From Flavobacterium gelatinilyticum (GTDB taxonomy: Bacteria > Bacteroidota > Bacteroidia > Flavobacteriales > Flavobacteriaceae), in NCBI RefSeq assembly GCF_027111295.1, contig NZ_CP114287.1:2170001-2234000 (forward strand): a stretch of DNA of 64,000 bases, read 5' to 3'. This document shows positions 54,188 through 62,687 of this stretch, piece after piece. A program made the position numbers and the translations under genes. Position 1 is the stretch's first letter. Every line of letters starts with the position of its first letter. The notes beneath the pieces are model-generated. The model made no database searches. It had not been told where the DNA came from and saw nothing but the letters and a program-made list of their open reading frames with translations.

Positions 54188-55561
54188 TTAGTTAGGGAAA
54201 TCATTGTAAACCGGTGTATCTAATGGTACGATTCTCCAGTTGTCTGTATACACTCTTACAGAAGTTGCTTTTGAAGCAAATTCTACTTCGCTCTCGGTTC
54301 CTAAAACGTCTTTCATTTTTACATCTAAATTTTCGAACCAGATACCAAAGTTTTGATACGTTGCAGCTTCGCGATAGGCTAAAACTGTTTCGAAAGTAAA
54401 AGCTTCTTTAGACCATTGGTAAAATTTGTTGAACGGAATGGTAACGGTTGTCCATCCTGTGGTTTGAAATGCAACCGATTTTCCGTCTACAAGCCACGGT
54501 ATGTAGTTGTAAACACCGCCTGCCCACGTTCCTGCACTAAAGTTATTGATGGTGCATATTTTTAAATATCCTGAATCTTTCCAGGCTTCCGGAACGTAGA
54601 TTTCGAACTGAAAGGCCACTTTATCCAGCGGTGTACCGGCCGGGATTGAAGGCACCAACTGCGATCTCCAGTCATCGACTCCTGTTCCGGCTGTCCAGGC
54701 TTCTGTGGCTCTTCCGGAAGCGGCAGCAATAGAGGCAAGACGGGCCGGACGATGCGGTACGTATTTTCCCTGAGAAATATTGATTTCTCCAACAGGTGCC
54801 GATTCCAGATCTGCAGGTGCAATCATACCCGGCATTGTGCTGGTGCTCCAAGAACCCTGAGTTCCTCTTCCGTCAAAATCTAACAGTATTCCTTTTTTGA
54901 AGTTGAAATAGGCTGGTGAATACGCTCCTCCGTTTGATCCCATAACAAATAAAGATCCTCCATTGTCTGAAACTCCGTTTGGAACAGCTACGGTAAAGAA
55001 TTCTCCGTCTTCATCAGAAGTTATTCCGGATGTTACTTCGATATTGCCCGGGAAAACTACTTTTGAAATTTCGGTTAAACCGCTTCCGTAAACGGTAATG
55101 GTTTCGCCTGCATTCGGCATTGCGTTTGAAATTCTGGTAATGGCGGGTTTTCCTGCTCTGATGTCAAACGGAAATATCGTTTCGCTGTTGTCATTTACAA
55201 ATCGGATTGTGTTTCGTACCGAAGGATCGGCATCGACAATAGGCGTATCTGCCGAAACATTAATCAGCATTGAAGTATTGGAAACAAAAACCACATTAAA
55301 ATATGTTGAATATCCGTTTATATAAACTCTTCTTAATCCTGCAAATCCTGACCCTTCAATACGCAGCGTTTGTCCTAAACGGGCAAAGGTAACCGGTCTG
55401 TCCGGTACGGTTGAATTTACATCTTCTAAAAACACCCTTGTAATCGTAATGGTGCCGCCTTCTGAATCGTTATTGTCGCATGAGGTGAACAGCATACTGA
55501 AAACCATCATGCCAAGAAGTGCGATGGGTGCCCAATATTTTTTATTTAAAATATATTTCAT
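54188..55561 (-). CDS. Surface glycan-binding lipoprotein with IPT/TIG domains (XusE/SGBP-B-like position)
   Basis: This is a 457-residue lipoprotein (LLGMMVFSMLFTSCDNNDSE) with no catalytic motif. Two IPT/TIG beta-sandwich domains (about 35-125, RVFLEDVNSTVPDRPVTFAR; about 130-215, AITRISNAMPNAGETITVYG) are followed by a large C-terminal beta domain (about 220-457). That domain has exposed aromatic residues such as PEAWKDSGYLKICTINNFSA, the usual site of glycan binding. The order susC-susD-this-GH10 equals the xylan utilisation core of Bacteroides and Prevotella, where the equivalent protein holds xylan at the surface. Function by position is well supported; direct binding is inference. Confidence 0.9.
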   Translation of the reverse strand: MKYILNKKYWAPIALLGMMVFSMLFTSCDNNDSEGGTITITRVFLEDVNSTVPDRPVTFARLGQTLRIEGSGFAGLRRVYINGYSTYFNVVFVSNTSMLINVSADTPIVDADPSVRNTIRFVNDNSETIFPFDIRAGKPAITRISNAMPNAGETITVYGSGLTEISKVVFPGNIEVTSGITSDEDGEFFTVAVPNGVSDNGGSLFVMGSNGGAYSPAYFNFKKGILLDFDGRGTQGSWSTSTMPGMIAPADLESAPVGEINISQGKYVPHRPARLASIAAASGRATEAWTAGTGVDDWRSQLVPSIPAGTPLDKVAFQFEIYVPEAWKDSGYLKICTINNFSAGTWAGGVYNYIPWLVDGKSVAFQTTGWTTVTIPFNKFYQWSKEAFTFETVLAYREAATYQNFGIWFENLDVKMKDVLGTESEVEFASKATSVRVYTDNWRIVPLDTPVYNDFPN

Positions 55562-55594
55562 AGTAATCTTTTTTAGATTTTTTACTTCGTAATG

Positions 55595-57226
55595 CTAGAA
55601 TAAGTCTTTGATTTTTTCTTCTGTAAATTGATACGGAACCGGATTTTCTCTCAATAACGGATTCTGAACCAGCTCTGATTCGGGATAAGGCAGAAGAAAA
55701 ATAGTGGCATCTACAACTCCAATCGCACGCGGACTGTTGCTTTTTGAAGGGTCAACAGAAACAGTATTGGTTGCTGTATCGTACAAAATAGGTACGATTG
55801 TTCCTCTGTCCTGTCCGGTAATGTAGTTTATTACTTCCTGCTGTTTGTAGTAGGCTCTTCTAACCAAATCGTACCAATATTGTCCTTCCATACATAATTC
55901 TACTCTTCTTTCGTGAATAATATCAGCATATGTAAGGGTTGTTTTTGGATCTAATCCGGCACGGGTGCGAAGTTTGTTTACGCCTTCGAGAGCTAAAGCG
56001 TCGGCAGTTGAGGCGTTGTTTCCTAAAGCCGCTTCGGCATAATTAAGATAGACTTCGCCTAAACGCAGCATGTAGGTGTTTAGGGATGAATTCATACGGG
56101 TAATTTTAGGATTATCTTTGGTTGAACCTACTACTCCTTTTTTTACCGTTAAAAATTCTTTGCTGTGATCTACTGTATAACCTCCGTTTGATTTGTTGAT
56201 TTCAGGATAAAAATCGTCATCCCCCATCCAGGTTGATCTGCGGCGAAGGTCTTTGGATTCATATTCTTTTAAAACGTCGTAAGAAGCTCTTGTCCAGTAT
56301 CCCCATGCAGCATCATCTCCTGTAATGTCAGATCCTAAGGCAAAATAAGCCTGTTGTGTATTGTTTACCCCAAAGTCACCGTTTGGCACCCACTGAAGGG
56401 CAAACATAGACTCTGGATTGTTGTTATTTTCGATCATAAACAAATCAGCATAATTTGGCATTAAACTGTAAGCGCCTGAATTGATAACTTTTTCGGCCGC
56501 TTTTTTTGCCAGATTAAGGTAATCCTGATTTCTTGAACCGCTGTTTGGATTGTCGCTTACACCCGAAAATGATAAGTAAACACGAGAAAGCATTCCGAAA
56601 GCGCTGTATTTGGTTAAACGCCCTGACTGACCGGCAGATTCAGGAAGAAATTTTGCTGCGTATTCCAGATCACGAATGGCGAATTCGTATACATCTTTCA
56701 TTGGATTTTTATTTACTATCGGGTTCTTTACCAATTCTTTCGCATCGGTAGAAATAATAACATCTCCCCACAAAGAAGCCAGATACCAATAGGCTGTTCC
56801 TCTCATAAAACGGGCTTCGGCTATATACCTGCTTTTTACGGTTTCGTCTACGGTACTTCCGGAAATCCCGATTATAACGTTATTAGACTGCTGCACGACA
56901 TTGTATAATGATCCCCAGGCCGAAACCAAAGGGCCCGTTAAACCTGTTTCGGTTAAATCTGTAAACGGATACACGTAATCTGAGAAAGGGGCATACATAT
57001 TGGCAGCGCGCCCGTCTCCTAGTCCATAATAAAATTTATCATTAAAATCGAACCAGACTCTGTTGTATAACGGACCTGTTGCGGCCTGAAAATCAGATTC
57101 GGTTTTATAGAAGTTCTCGTTTGTAATTCGGTCATCCGGCTCAATATCTAAAAGATCACTACAACTAGTCCAAACAAATGGCATGGCGATCATAAGAATC
57201 GAGTAAAATATTTTTTTTGCTTTCAT
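55595..57226 (-). CDS. SusD/RagB-type lipoprotein (xylan PUL C)
   Basis: This is a 543-residue outer-membrane lipoprotein (MIAMPFVWTSCSDLLDIEPD). Typical features are DRITNENFYKTESDFQAATG, the TPR-like AEARFMRGTAYWYLASLWGD and SAFGMLSRVYLSFSGVSDNP, and the C-terminal HERRVELCMEGQYWYDLVRR. It follows susC by 12 nt. It forms the lid of the xylan importer and should bind xylo-oligosaccharides, as its counterparts in xylan loci do. No hairpin separates it from the next gene, unlike the other two susD genes of the window. Confidence 0.95.
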   Translation of the reverse strand: MKAKKIFYSILMIAMPFVWTSCSDLLDIEPDDRITNENFYKTESDFQAATGPLYNRVWFDFNDKFYYGLGDGRAANMYAPFSDYVYPFTDLTETGLTGPLVSAWGSLYNVVQQSNNVIIGISGSTVDETVKSRYIAEARFMRGTAYWYLASLWGDVIISTDAKELVKNPIVNKNPMKDVYEFAIRDLEYAAKFLPESAGQSGRLTKYSAFGMLSRVYLSFSGVSDNPNSGSRNQDYLNLAKKAAEKVINSGAYSLMPNYADLFMIENNNNPESMFALQWVPNGDFGVNNTQQAYFALGSDITGDDAAWGYWTRASYDVLKEYESKDLRRRSTWMGDDDFYPEINKSNGGYTVDHSKEFLTVKKGVVGSTKDNPKITRMNSSLNTYMLRLGEVYLNYAEAALGNNASTADALALEGVNKLRTRAGLDPKTTLTYADIIHERRVELCMEGQYWYDLVRRAYYKQQEVINYITGQDRGTIVPILYDTATNTVSVDPSKSNSPRAIGVVDATIFLLPYPESELVQNPLLRENPVPYQFTEEKIKDLF

Positions 57227-57238
57227 AGTTAGTAGAGT

Positions 57239-60200
57239 TTAGAAATTAACGTTTAATCCAATTGTGGTAATGATTGGAGAAGGATAACGACCATTATCGA
57301 CACCCGTTAAAAGAACGTTTTGGTTGATTGATCCAATTTCAGGATCAAACCCTTTGTACTTGGTAAAGGTTAGTACGTTTTGCGCATTAGAATATATCTT
57401 GATATTGGAAATACCGTATTTTGAATACAGACTTTTTGGTAAATTATATCCTATAGAAATATTCTTCACTCGTACGTAAGAAGCATCTTCTACAAAACGA
57501 TTGCTTAAACGGTAATTTGAAGCTGATGAGGCTGATGAAGCACCAATTCTCGGCATATTTGGATCGCCGCCTACAATTTGTACATTACGGTAATCGTTTG
57601 GTCCGTTCGGGTCAATTAGCTCCAATTGTGCATATCCTAACGCTGACTTCAATAAATTGGTATTTTCACGAGGATTTTCTAACCAGCGTCTCTGGTAATT
57701 TAAAGCTTCGTTTCCGTAAGAACCTGTCAGCAGAATATTAACATCAAATCCAAGGAACGAAAAGGTGTTTCCTATTCCAAAAGTGAAATCCGGTGCGGGA
57801 TTTCCAATAAAACCTGCATCTTTTTCGTTGATTACACCGTCTTTATTAACATCTTCAAAAATATAATCTCCAATCCAAACTCCGTTTTCCGAAATCTGCA
57901 TGCCTTCCGGCAGTGCAGTAGGTTTAACATTTCCCTGACTATCTTTATAGTAGAAATCAGTTGCTTTTTCAAAACGTCCTATTACTTTATAGCCAAAAAA
58001 CTGTCCTATTGGCTGTCCTACCGCCGTACGGGTTACCACTGTAACATCTGAACCCTGCTGTACGGTTGCATTGTAAACTCCCGCTGCCGAATTTAATCCG
58101 AGTACTTTGCTTCTGTTCATAGAAAAAATGAAGTTTGATTTCCATATAAAATCATTTCTTTCCATGTTGATCGTATTCAGCGTAATCTCAAGACCTTTGT
58201 TTTCAAGAGAACCAATATTATAAATTGGCGGTGTAGTCGATCCCTGTCCGGTTGTTCCGGCATAAGCAGGAAGTGATAACGGGAGTAATAAACCTTCGGT
58301 TTTTTTATAATAAACGTCTGTAATTAATTCTATTCTATTATTGAAAAGTCCTAAATCAAATCCAATGTTTGTTGATTTTGTTTTTTCCCAGCCTAAATCT
58401 CTATTGGGTGTGTTAAGAGCGATTTGTCCGCTTCCCCAGTTGGTAGCCGATGTGCCGTAAACTGCTGTAGTAGGAAATTCGTATACTACGTTTTGATTTC
58501 CAACAATTCCCCAGCCTAGTCTTAATTTTAAGTTGTTGATTGTTTTGTTTTCTTTTAAGAAATTTTCATTAGAAACTTTCCAGGCCAAAGCGGCTGATGG
58601 AAACCAGTCCCAGCGGTTTTCCGGAGCAAACTGAGAAGAACCATCTCGTCTTAAAGTAGCTGTTAACAAATATTTGTCGTTGAAAGAGTAAAATAATCTT
58701 CCAAAATAAGAACTTAAGGATTTTGTTGAGCTTGCGTTTGAATTTCGGGCTGTTGTAGAATCTCCGGCATTTAAATCAGTCGCACCGTTTGTTATATATC
58801 CTGAACGATATCCGTACAGATTTTCCCAGTGCTGTTCCTGCATTTCCTGACCTAACATAGCTGTTACAGTATGTTTACCAAACGTTTTATTGTAGGTCAA
58901 TAAGTTGTTCCAGATCCAGTTATCGCCCAATGATTTGGTTCTGGATCCTTCTCTTACATCGTTTACCAATGCTCCAAAAGTGTAGGATGGATTAAAGGTG
59001 TAGGTATTGGCAAAATTATAATCGACAGAATATTGGGATTTCAATTTTAAGTCTTTGAAAAACGTAATTTCTGCGTAAGCATTGGCTCTTATCCCGTAAT
59101 TTTTGTTGTGATTGTCTCTCATTAAAGCCAGACCCAGCGGATTGTTCTGAACGAATTCTGTTGTGTCCGGACCATCGAAAGTCCCGTCGGCATTACGTGC
59201 CGCTACGTTTGGAGTTTGTTTTAATGCCGTTAATATTAAAGAACCATCAGAAAACGTATTTACCTGATTGGTTTTGTACAAAGCTGTATTTACACCCACC
59301 TTTAAAAAGCTTTTAATCTGCGAATCGATAATCCCTCTAAGATTCAGCCTGTCAAACGAAGAACCAATCGCAATACCATCCTGATCCAGATATCCTACTC
59401 CAAATGCATAAGTCGTATTATCTGAACCTCCTGAAGCCGATAAGTTGTAACTCTGCATTAAAGCGGTCTGGAATAACTCATCCTGCCAGTTGGTTCCTTC
59501 GCCCAACAAATCAGGACGGATGAAAGTATTATCGCGCTGTACAATTCCTAGATCGGCACGGGTATTTTTTAGGGTTCCGTATTCTCTCAGGTTTAAAACC
59601 TGTAATTGTTTCGGGATTTCCTGCCAGCCCAAATAACTGTCAAAATTAAGGGTCAATTCTCCTTTTTTACCGGTTTTAGTCGTAATGATGATTACTCCTC
59701 CTGCTGCTCTTGAGCCGTAGATAGCGGTTGCAGAAGCATCTTTTAAAATATCTACCGATGCAATATCTGCCGGGTTAATCCCGGCAAGCGGATTATTGGT
59801 ATTTGAATTAGATGATCCGCTGATTACCACACCGTCAATTACATAAATAGGTTCGTTATCTCCGGTAATCGAACTGATACCACGAATACGGGCTGTTGAA
59901 CTCGCTCCCGGCGCACCATTTGTAGCCTGTATGTTGATACCTGCGGCACGTCCTTGCAGCACCTGTTCAACACTAGTTGCAACAGACTGTGTAATAGCTG
60001 TACTGTTTACCGAAGAAATAGATCCCGTAAGATCGCCTCTTTTCATGGTTCCGTACCCAATTACAACCACTTCTTTCAGACTGTTTAAATCTTCTTCCAG
60101 CAGGACATCTATTTTGTTTTTTCCAGCTGCAGAAATGTCTTGAGTCTTGTACCCTATAAAACTGAATGATAAAACAGCATTTGCTGCAACAGGTCCGATT

Positions 60201-60409
60201 GAATAAGTTCCGTCAAAATTTGAAACTGAACTGATTTTGGTTCCTTTTACAAAAATATTTACTCCCGGTATTGGTCCGTTACTATCAGAAACAATTCCTG
60301 ACACAGTGGTTTGTGCATTTACCGCAGCAGAAAATACCAGCATGAGGATTAATAAACCCAGATTTTTAAAGTATTTAGATTTGCTTTTAGTAATTAAAAG
60401 GTTAGTCAT
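57239..60409 (-). CDS. SusC/RagA-type TonB-dependent importer (xylan PUL C)
   Basis: This is a 1056-residue TonB-linked outer-membrane importer. After a signal peptide (LLILMLVFSAAVNAQ) there is a carboxypeptidase-regulatory-like domain (VSGIVSDSNGPIPGVNIFVK) at about 33-110. The plug has VVVIGYGTMKRGDLTGSISS, QGRAAGINIQATNGAPGASS and ATAIYGSRAAGGVIIITTKT. The barrel ends SPIITTIGLNVNF. There is no STN domain. As first gene of the xylan operon it has its own 946-nt upstream region with a predicted promoter and possible operators, rather than a neighbouring hybrid regulator. Confidence 0.96.
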   Translation of the reverse strand: MTNLLITKSKSKYFKNLGLLILMLVFSAAVNAQTTVSGIVSDSNGPIPGVNIFVKGTKISSVSNFDGTYSIGPVAANAVLSFSFIGYKTQDISAAGKNKIDVLLEEDLNSLKEVVVIGYGTMKRGDLTGSISSVNSTAITQSVATSVEQVLQGRAAGINIQATNGAPGASSTARIRGISSITGDNEPIYVIDGVVISGSSNSNTNNPLAGINPADIASVDILKDASATAIYGSRAAGGVIIITTKTGKKGELTLNFDSYLGWQEIPKQLQVLNLREYGTLKNTRADLGIVQRDNTFIRPDLLGEGTNWQDELFQTALMQSYNLSASGGSDNTTYAFGVGYLDQDGIAIGSSFDRLNLRGIIDSQIKSFLKVGVNTALYKTNQVNTFSDGSLILTALKQTPNVAARNADGTFDGPDTTEFVQNNPLGLALMRDNHNKNYGIRANAYAEITFFKDLKLKSQYSVDYNFANTYTFNPSYTFGALVNDVREGSRTKSLGDNWIWNNLLTYNKTFGKHTVTAMLGQEMQEQHWENLYGYRSGYITNGATDLNAGDSTTARNSNASSTKSLSSYFGRLFYSFNDKYLLTATLRRDGSSQFAPENRWDWFPSAALAWKVSNENFLKENKTINNLKLRLGWGIVGNQNVVYEFPTTAVYGTSATNWGSGQIALNTPNRDLGWEKTKSTNIGFDLGLFNNRIELITDVYYKKTEGLLLPLSLPAYAGTTGQGSTTPPIYNIGSLENKGLEITLNTINMERNDFIWKSNFIFSMNRSKVLGLNSAAGVYNATVQQGSDVTVVTRTAVGQPIGQFFGYKVIGRFEKATDFYYKDSQGNVKPTALPEGMQISENGVWIGDYIFEDVNKDGVINEKDAGFIGNPAPDFTFGIGNTFSFLGFDVNILLTGSYGNEALNYQRRWLENPRENTNLLKSALGYAQLELIDPNGPNDYRNVQIVGGDPNMPRIGASSASSASNYRLSNRFVEDASYVRVKNISIGYNLPKSLYSKYGISNIKIYSNAQNVLTFTKYKGFDPEIGSINQNVLLTGVDNGRYPSPIITTIGLNVNF

Positions 60410-60519
60410 AAATAATTGATTTAGTTAGTTAATAGTATGGTTTAGTTAGTTTAGTTTTTTTTGGCCGATTAAAAAGTCATTTCAATTTCTGGATAAACAA
60501 CTTAAAATCATTATTGAAA

Positions 60520-60549
60520 CAAATATATACAAAAAACAACAACACACAA
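60520..60549 (-). promoter_or_regulatory. Candidate promoter of the xylan operon
   Basis: On the minus strand TTG (60547-60549), 19 nt and TATATTTG (60520-60527) match the Flavobacterium promoter pattern. It predicts a leader of about 100-110 nt before the susC ATG. The -33 element overlaps an AANCGNTT motif. Confidence 0.6.
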
Positions 60550-60909
60550 TCGGTTGCGTTATTTTTTTTTACGAATTATAAAAAAAATATCAATTTAAAA
60601 AACTAATCGTTTATCAAAAAAGCCAAAACACTAAATAATACTCAAAATATAGAAGCCAATTAGAAGAATAACTGAAGAAATAGAAACGATTAAATCAAAA
60701 TCTTAAAAAAAATATAAAAAAAACGTTTTCGAAGCGCATTAAACCAAAACTACATCGTTTTAGTAATCTTAAAAGTACAGAATGTTTAGAGGAAGTTTTT
60801 GTCATCTCAATACTAACGGCACACTACAATAGATAACTGATTTAAAAGCAAATACAATTTTATTTTAACAGGATAGGTTGTTAAAATTGTTAAAAAAGGC
60901 AATCGGTTG
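60547..60909. promoter_or_regulatory. Cluster of five AANCGNTT operator-like motifs
   Basis: CAATCGGTTG occurs at 60547-60556 and again at 60900-60909. TAATCGTTTA is at 60604-60613, GAAACGATTA at 60683-60692 (9 of 10 bases equal to the previous one when inverted), and AAAACGTTTT at 60720-60729. The CG-centred AANCGNTT core is the general form of LacI/GalR-family operators. The regulator is not in the window. Confidence 0.5.
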
Positions 60910-60920
60910 TTTATAAGTCA

Positions 60921-60950
60921 TAAAAAAAGCTCCTTTTTTAAGGAGCTTTT
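60921..60950 (-). terminator. Terminator between xylA and xylan operon
   Basis: AAAAGCTCCTT (60925-60935) and AAGGAGCTTTT (60940-60950) form a perfect 11-bp stem with a 4-nt loop. On the minus strand it is followed by a T-run. It can isolate the xylan operon from upstream transcription. Confidence 0.75.
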
Positions 60951-61301
60951 GTAAAAATATCGTTTGTGAGAAGTTTGACAAAGTTTAAAACTTTGACAAA
61001 GCTGCCTGTATATTTCAATGAGAAAAAAATGTGCATCCTGATCTGCTCGTCAAAAACATTTGATAAAAATAGAACTCACCTCAACTTTTATCAAAACTGA
61101 CTTATTTCTTTTATTTCGAATTTATTAAAAAATAGTAACTAAACCTTCAATCTATTTTCTTCAAAATTTAAACTTCAAAAAATCAAGTCATTATCTTGAT
61201 ACACATTTCTCAATTTTTTCATCTAAAAAGCACTTTTAACTATACTACCATTTTACGGCTATCATATTTAAAATCTTAAATCTTTTTAGATATTTTGTAG
61301 A

Positions 61302-61331
61302 AACCTAACAGGTTTTAAAACCTGTTAGGTT
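61302..61331. repeat. 30-bp perfect palindrome AACCTAACAGGTTTTAAAAC...
   Basis: AACCTAACAGG, TTTTAAAA and CCTGTTAGGTT form a perfect palindrome 24 nt after the xylA stop. It belongs to the same family as 50135-50161 and 50218-50244. Confidence 0.92.
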
Positions 61332-61355
61332 GGTATGTTTTAAAAGTTAAACCAA

Positions 61356-62681
61356 TTAAATGTATTGGTTGATGATGTTTTCAAACAATTCTTGTTTACC
61401 GCTTTGAAGGTTTAATTCTCCATTTTCATGAGCGATAGTATAAAGATCTTTTAAACCTAATTTTCCATCAGCAAAATCTTTACCTTTTCCAGAATCGAAT
61501 GAGCTGTATCTTTCTTTTCTTAATTTCTCGTATGGAGAAGAAGAGATGATTTTATCAGCAGTTAGTAATGCTCTTGCAAAAGTATCAGCTCCGCCAATGT
61601 GCGCTAAGAAAACATCTTCTAAATCTGTAGAATTTCTTCTGATTTTAGCATCAAAATTAACTCCTCCGCCTTGTAATCCGCCGGCTTTTAAGAAAACTAA
61701 CATTGCTTCAGTTGTTTCCTGAATGTTGTTTGGAAATTGATCTGTATCCCATCCGTTTTGGTAATCACCTCTGTTCGCATCGATACTTCCTAACATTCCT
61801 GCTTTTGCAGCCACTTCTAATTCGTGTTGGAAAGTGTGCTGTGCCAAAGTAGCGTGGTTTACCTCGATGTTGATTTTGAAATCTTTATCTAAACCATAAT
61901 TTTTTAAGAATCCAATTGCAGTTGCAGAGTCAAAATCGTATTGGTGTTTAGATGGCTCCATTGGTTTTGGCTCGATGAAGAAAGTTCCTTTAAAACCTTG
62001 CGCTCTTGCGTAGTCTCTGGACATTGCTAAGAATTGTGCCATGTGGTCTAATTCTCTTCCCATATCTGTGTTCAGTAAAGACATATAACCTTCTCTACCT
62101 CCCCAGAATACATAGTTTTCACCGCCTAAAGCGATTGTAGCGTCTAGAGCTAATTTTACTTGTCCTCCAGCTCTTGCTACAACATTAAAATCAGGATTTG
62201 TAGCCGCTCCGTTCATGAATCTTGGGTTTGAGAAACAGTTTGAAGTTCCCCAAAGCAATTTAATTCCAGATTCTGCTTTTTTCTGTTTTAAATACTCTGT
62301 AATGAAAGCCAAACGTTTTTCTGATTCTGCGAAAGTCGGTCCTTCGTTAATCAAATCGTAATCGTGGAAACAGAAATAATCGAATCCCATTTTACTAATG
62401 AATTCAAAAGCAGCATCTGCTTTATCCTTTGCAGCCTGATACGGATCTGATGATGCATCCCAAGCAAAATTTTGAGTTCCAGGCCCGAACGGATCGCCGC
62501 CTTGTCCGCAGAAAGTATGCCAGTAAGCAATAGCAAATTTAAAGTGCTCACGCATTGTTTTTCCAGCTACAACTTGGTCTGGATTGTAATATTTAAACGC
62601 CAAAGGATTGTCAGATTCTTTCCCTTCAAACTTAATTTGGCCGATACCTTTGTAGTATTCTTTATCTCCTAAAGTTATCAT
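61356..62681 (-). CDS. xylA: Xylose isomerase
   Basis: This is a 441-residue cytoplasmic enzyme that converts D-xylose to D-xylulose with two divalent metals. Visible landmarks are the catalytic His in [17 protein letters not shown], the sugar-binding [19 protein letters not shown], the metal/substrate residues in [18 protein letters not shown], the metal ligands in [20 protein letters not shown], and the Asp ligands near [20 protein letters not shown]. Length equals the larger class II enzymes of Bacteroidota. It starts 6 nt after the xylulokinase stop, so the two are one operon. It takes xylose released by the adjacent xylan locus. Confidence 0.97.
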   Translation of the reverse strand: MITLGDKEYYKGIGQIKFEGKESDNPLAFKYYNPDQVVAGKTMREHFKFAIAYWHTFCGQGGDPFGPGTQNFAWDASSDPYQAAKDKADAAFEFISKMGFDYFCFHDYDLINEGPTFAESEKRLAFITEYLKQKKAESGIKLLWGTSNCFSNPRFMNGAATNPDFNVVARAGGQVKLALDATIALGGENYVFWGGREGYMSLLNTDMGRELDHMAQFLAMSRDYARAQGFKGTFFIEPKPMEPSKHQYDFDSATAIGFLKNYGLDKDFKINIEVNHATLAQHTFQHELEVAAKAGMLGSIDANRGDYQNGWDTDQFPNNIQETTEAMLVFLKAGGLQGGGVNFDAKIRRNSTDLEDVFLAHIGGADTFARALLTADKIISSSPYEKLRKERYSSFDSGKGKDFADGKLGLKDLYTIAHENGELNLQSGKQELFENIINQYI

Positions 62682-62687
62682 TGTATT

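Larger units (their letters stand above)
60410..61355. other. 946-nt spacer between xylA and xylan susC
   Basis: I see no gene. It holds, from xylA toward susC, a 30-bp palindrome (61302-61331), about 350 nt without visible structure, a terminator hairpin (60921-60950), five AANCGNTT motifs (60547-60909) and a minus-strand promoter candidate (60520-60549). The stretch is very AT-rich. Confidence 0.75.

Noticed and set aside
60921..60950. Riboswitch in the xylA-susC spacer
   Set aside because: Only a simple terminator hairpin is visible; no known aptamer pattern was recognised.
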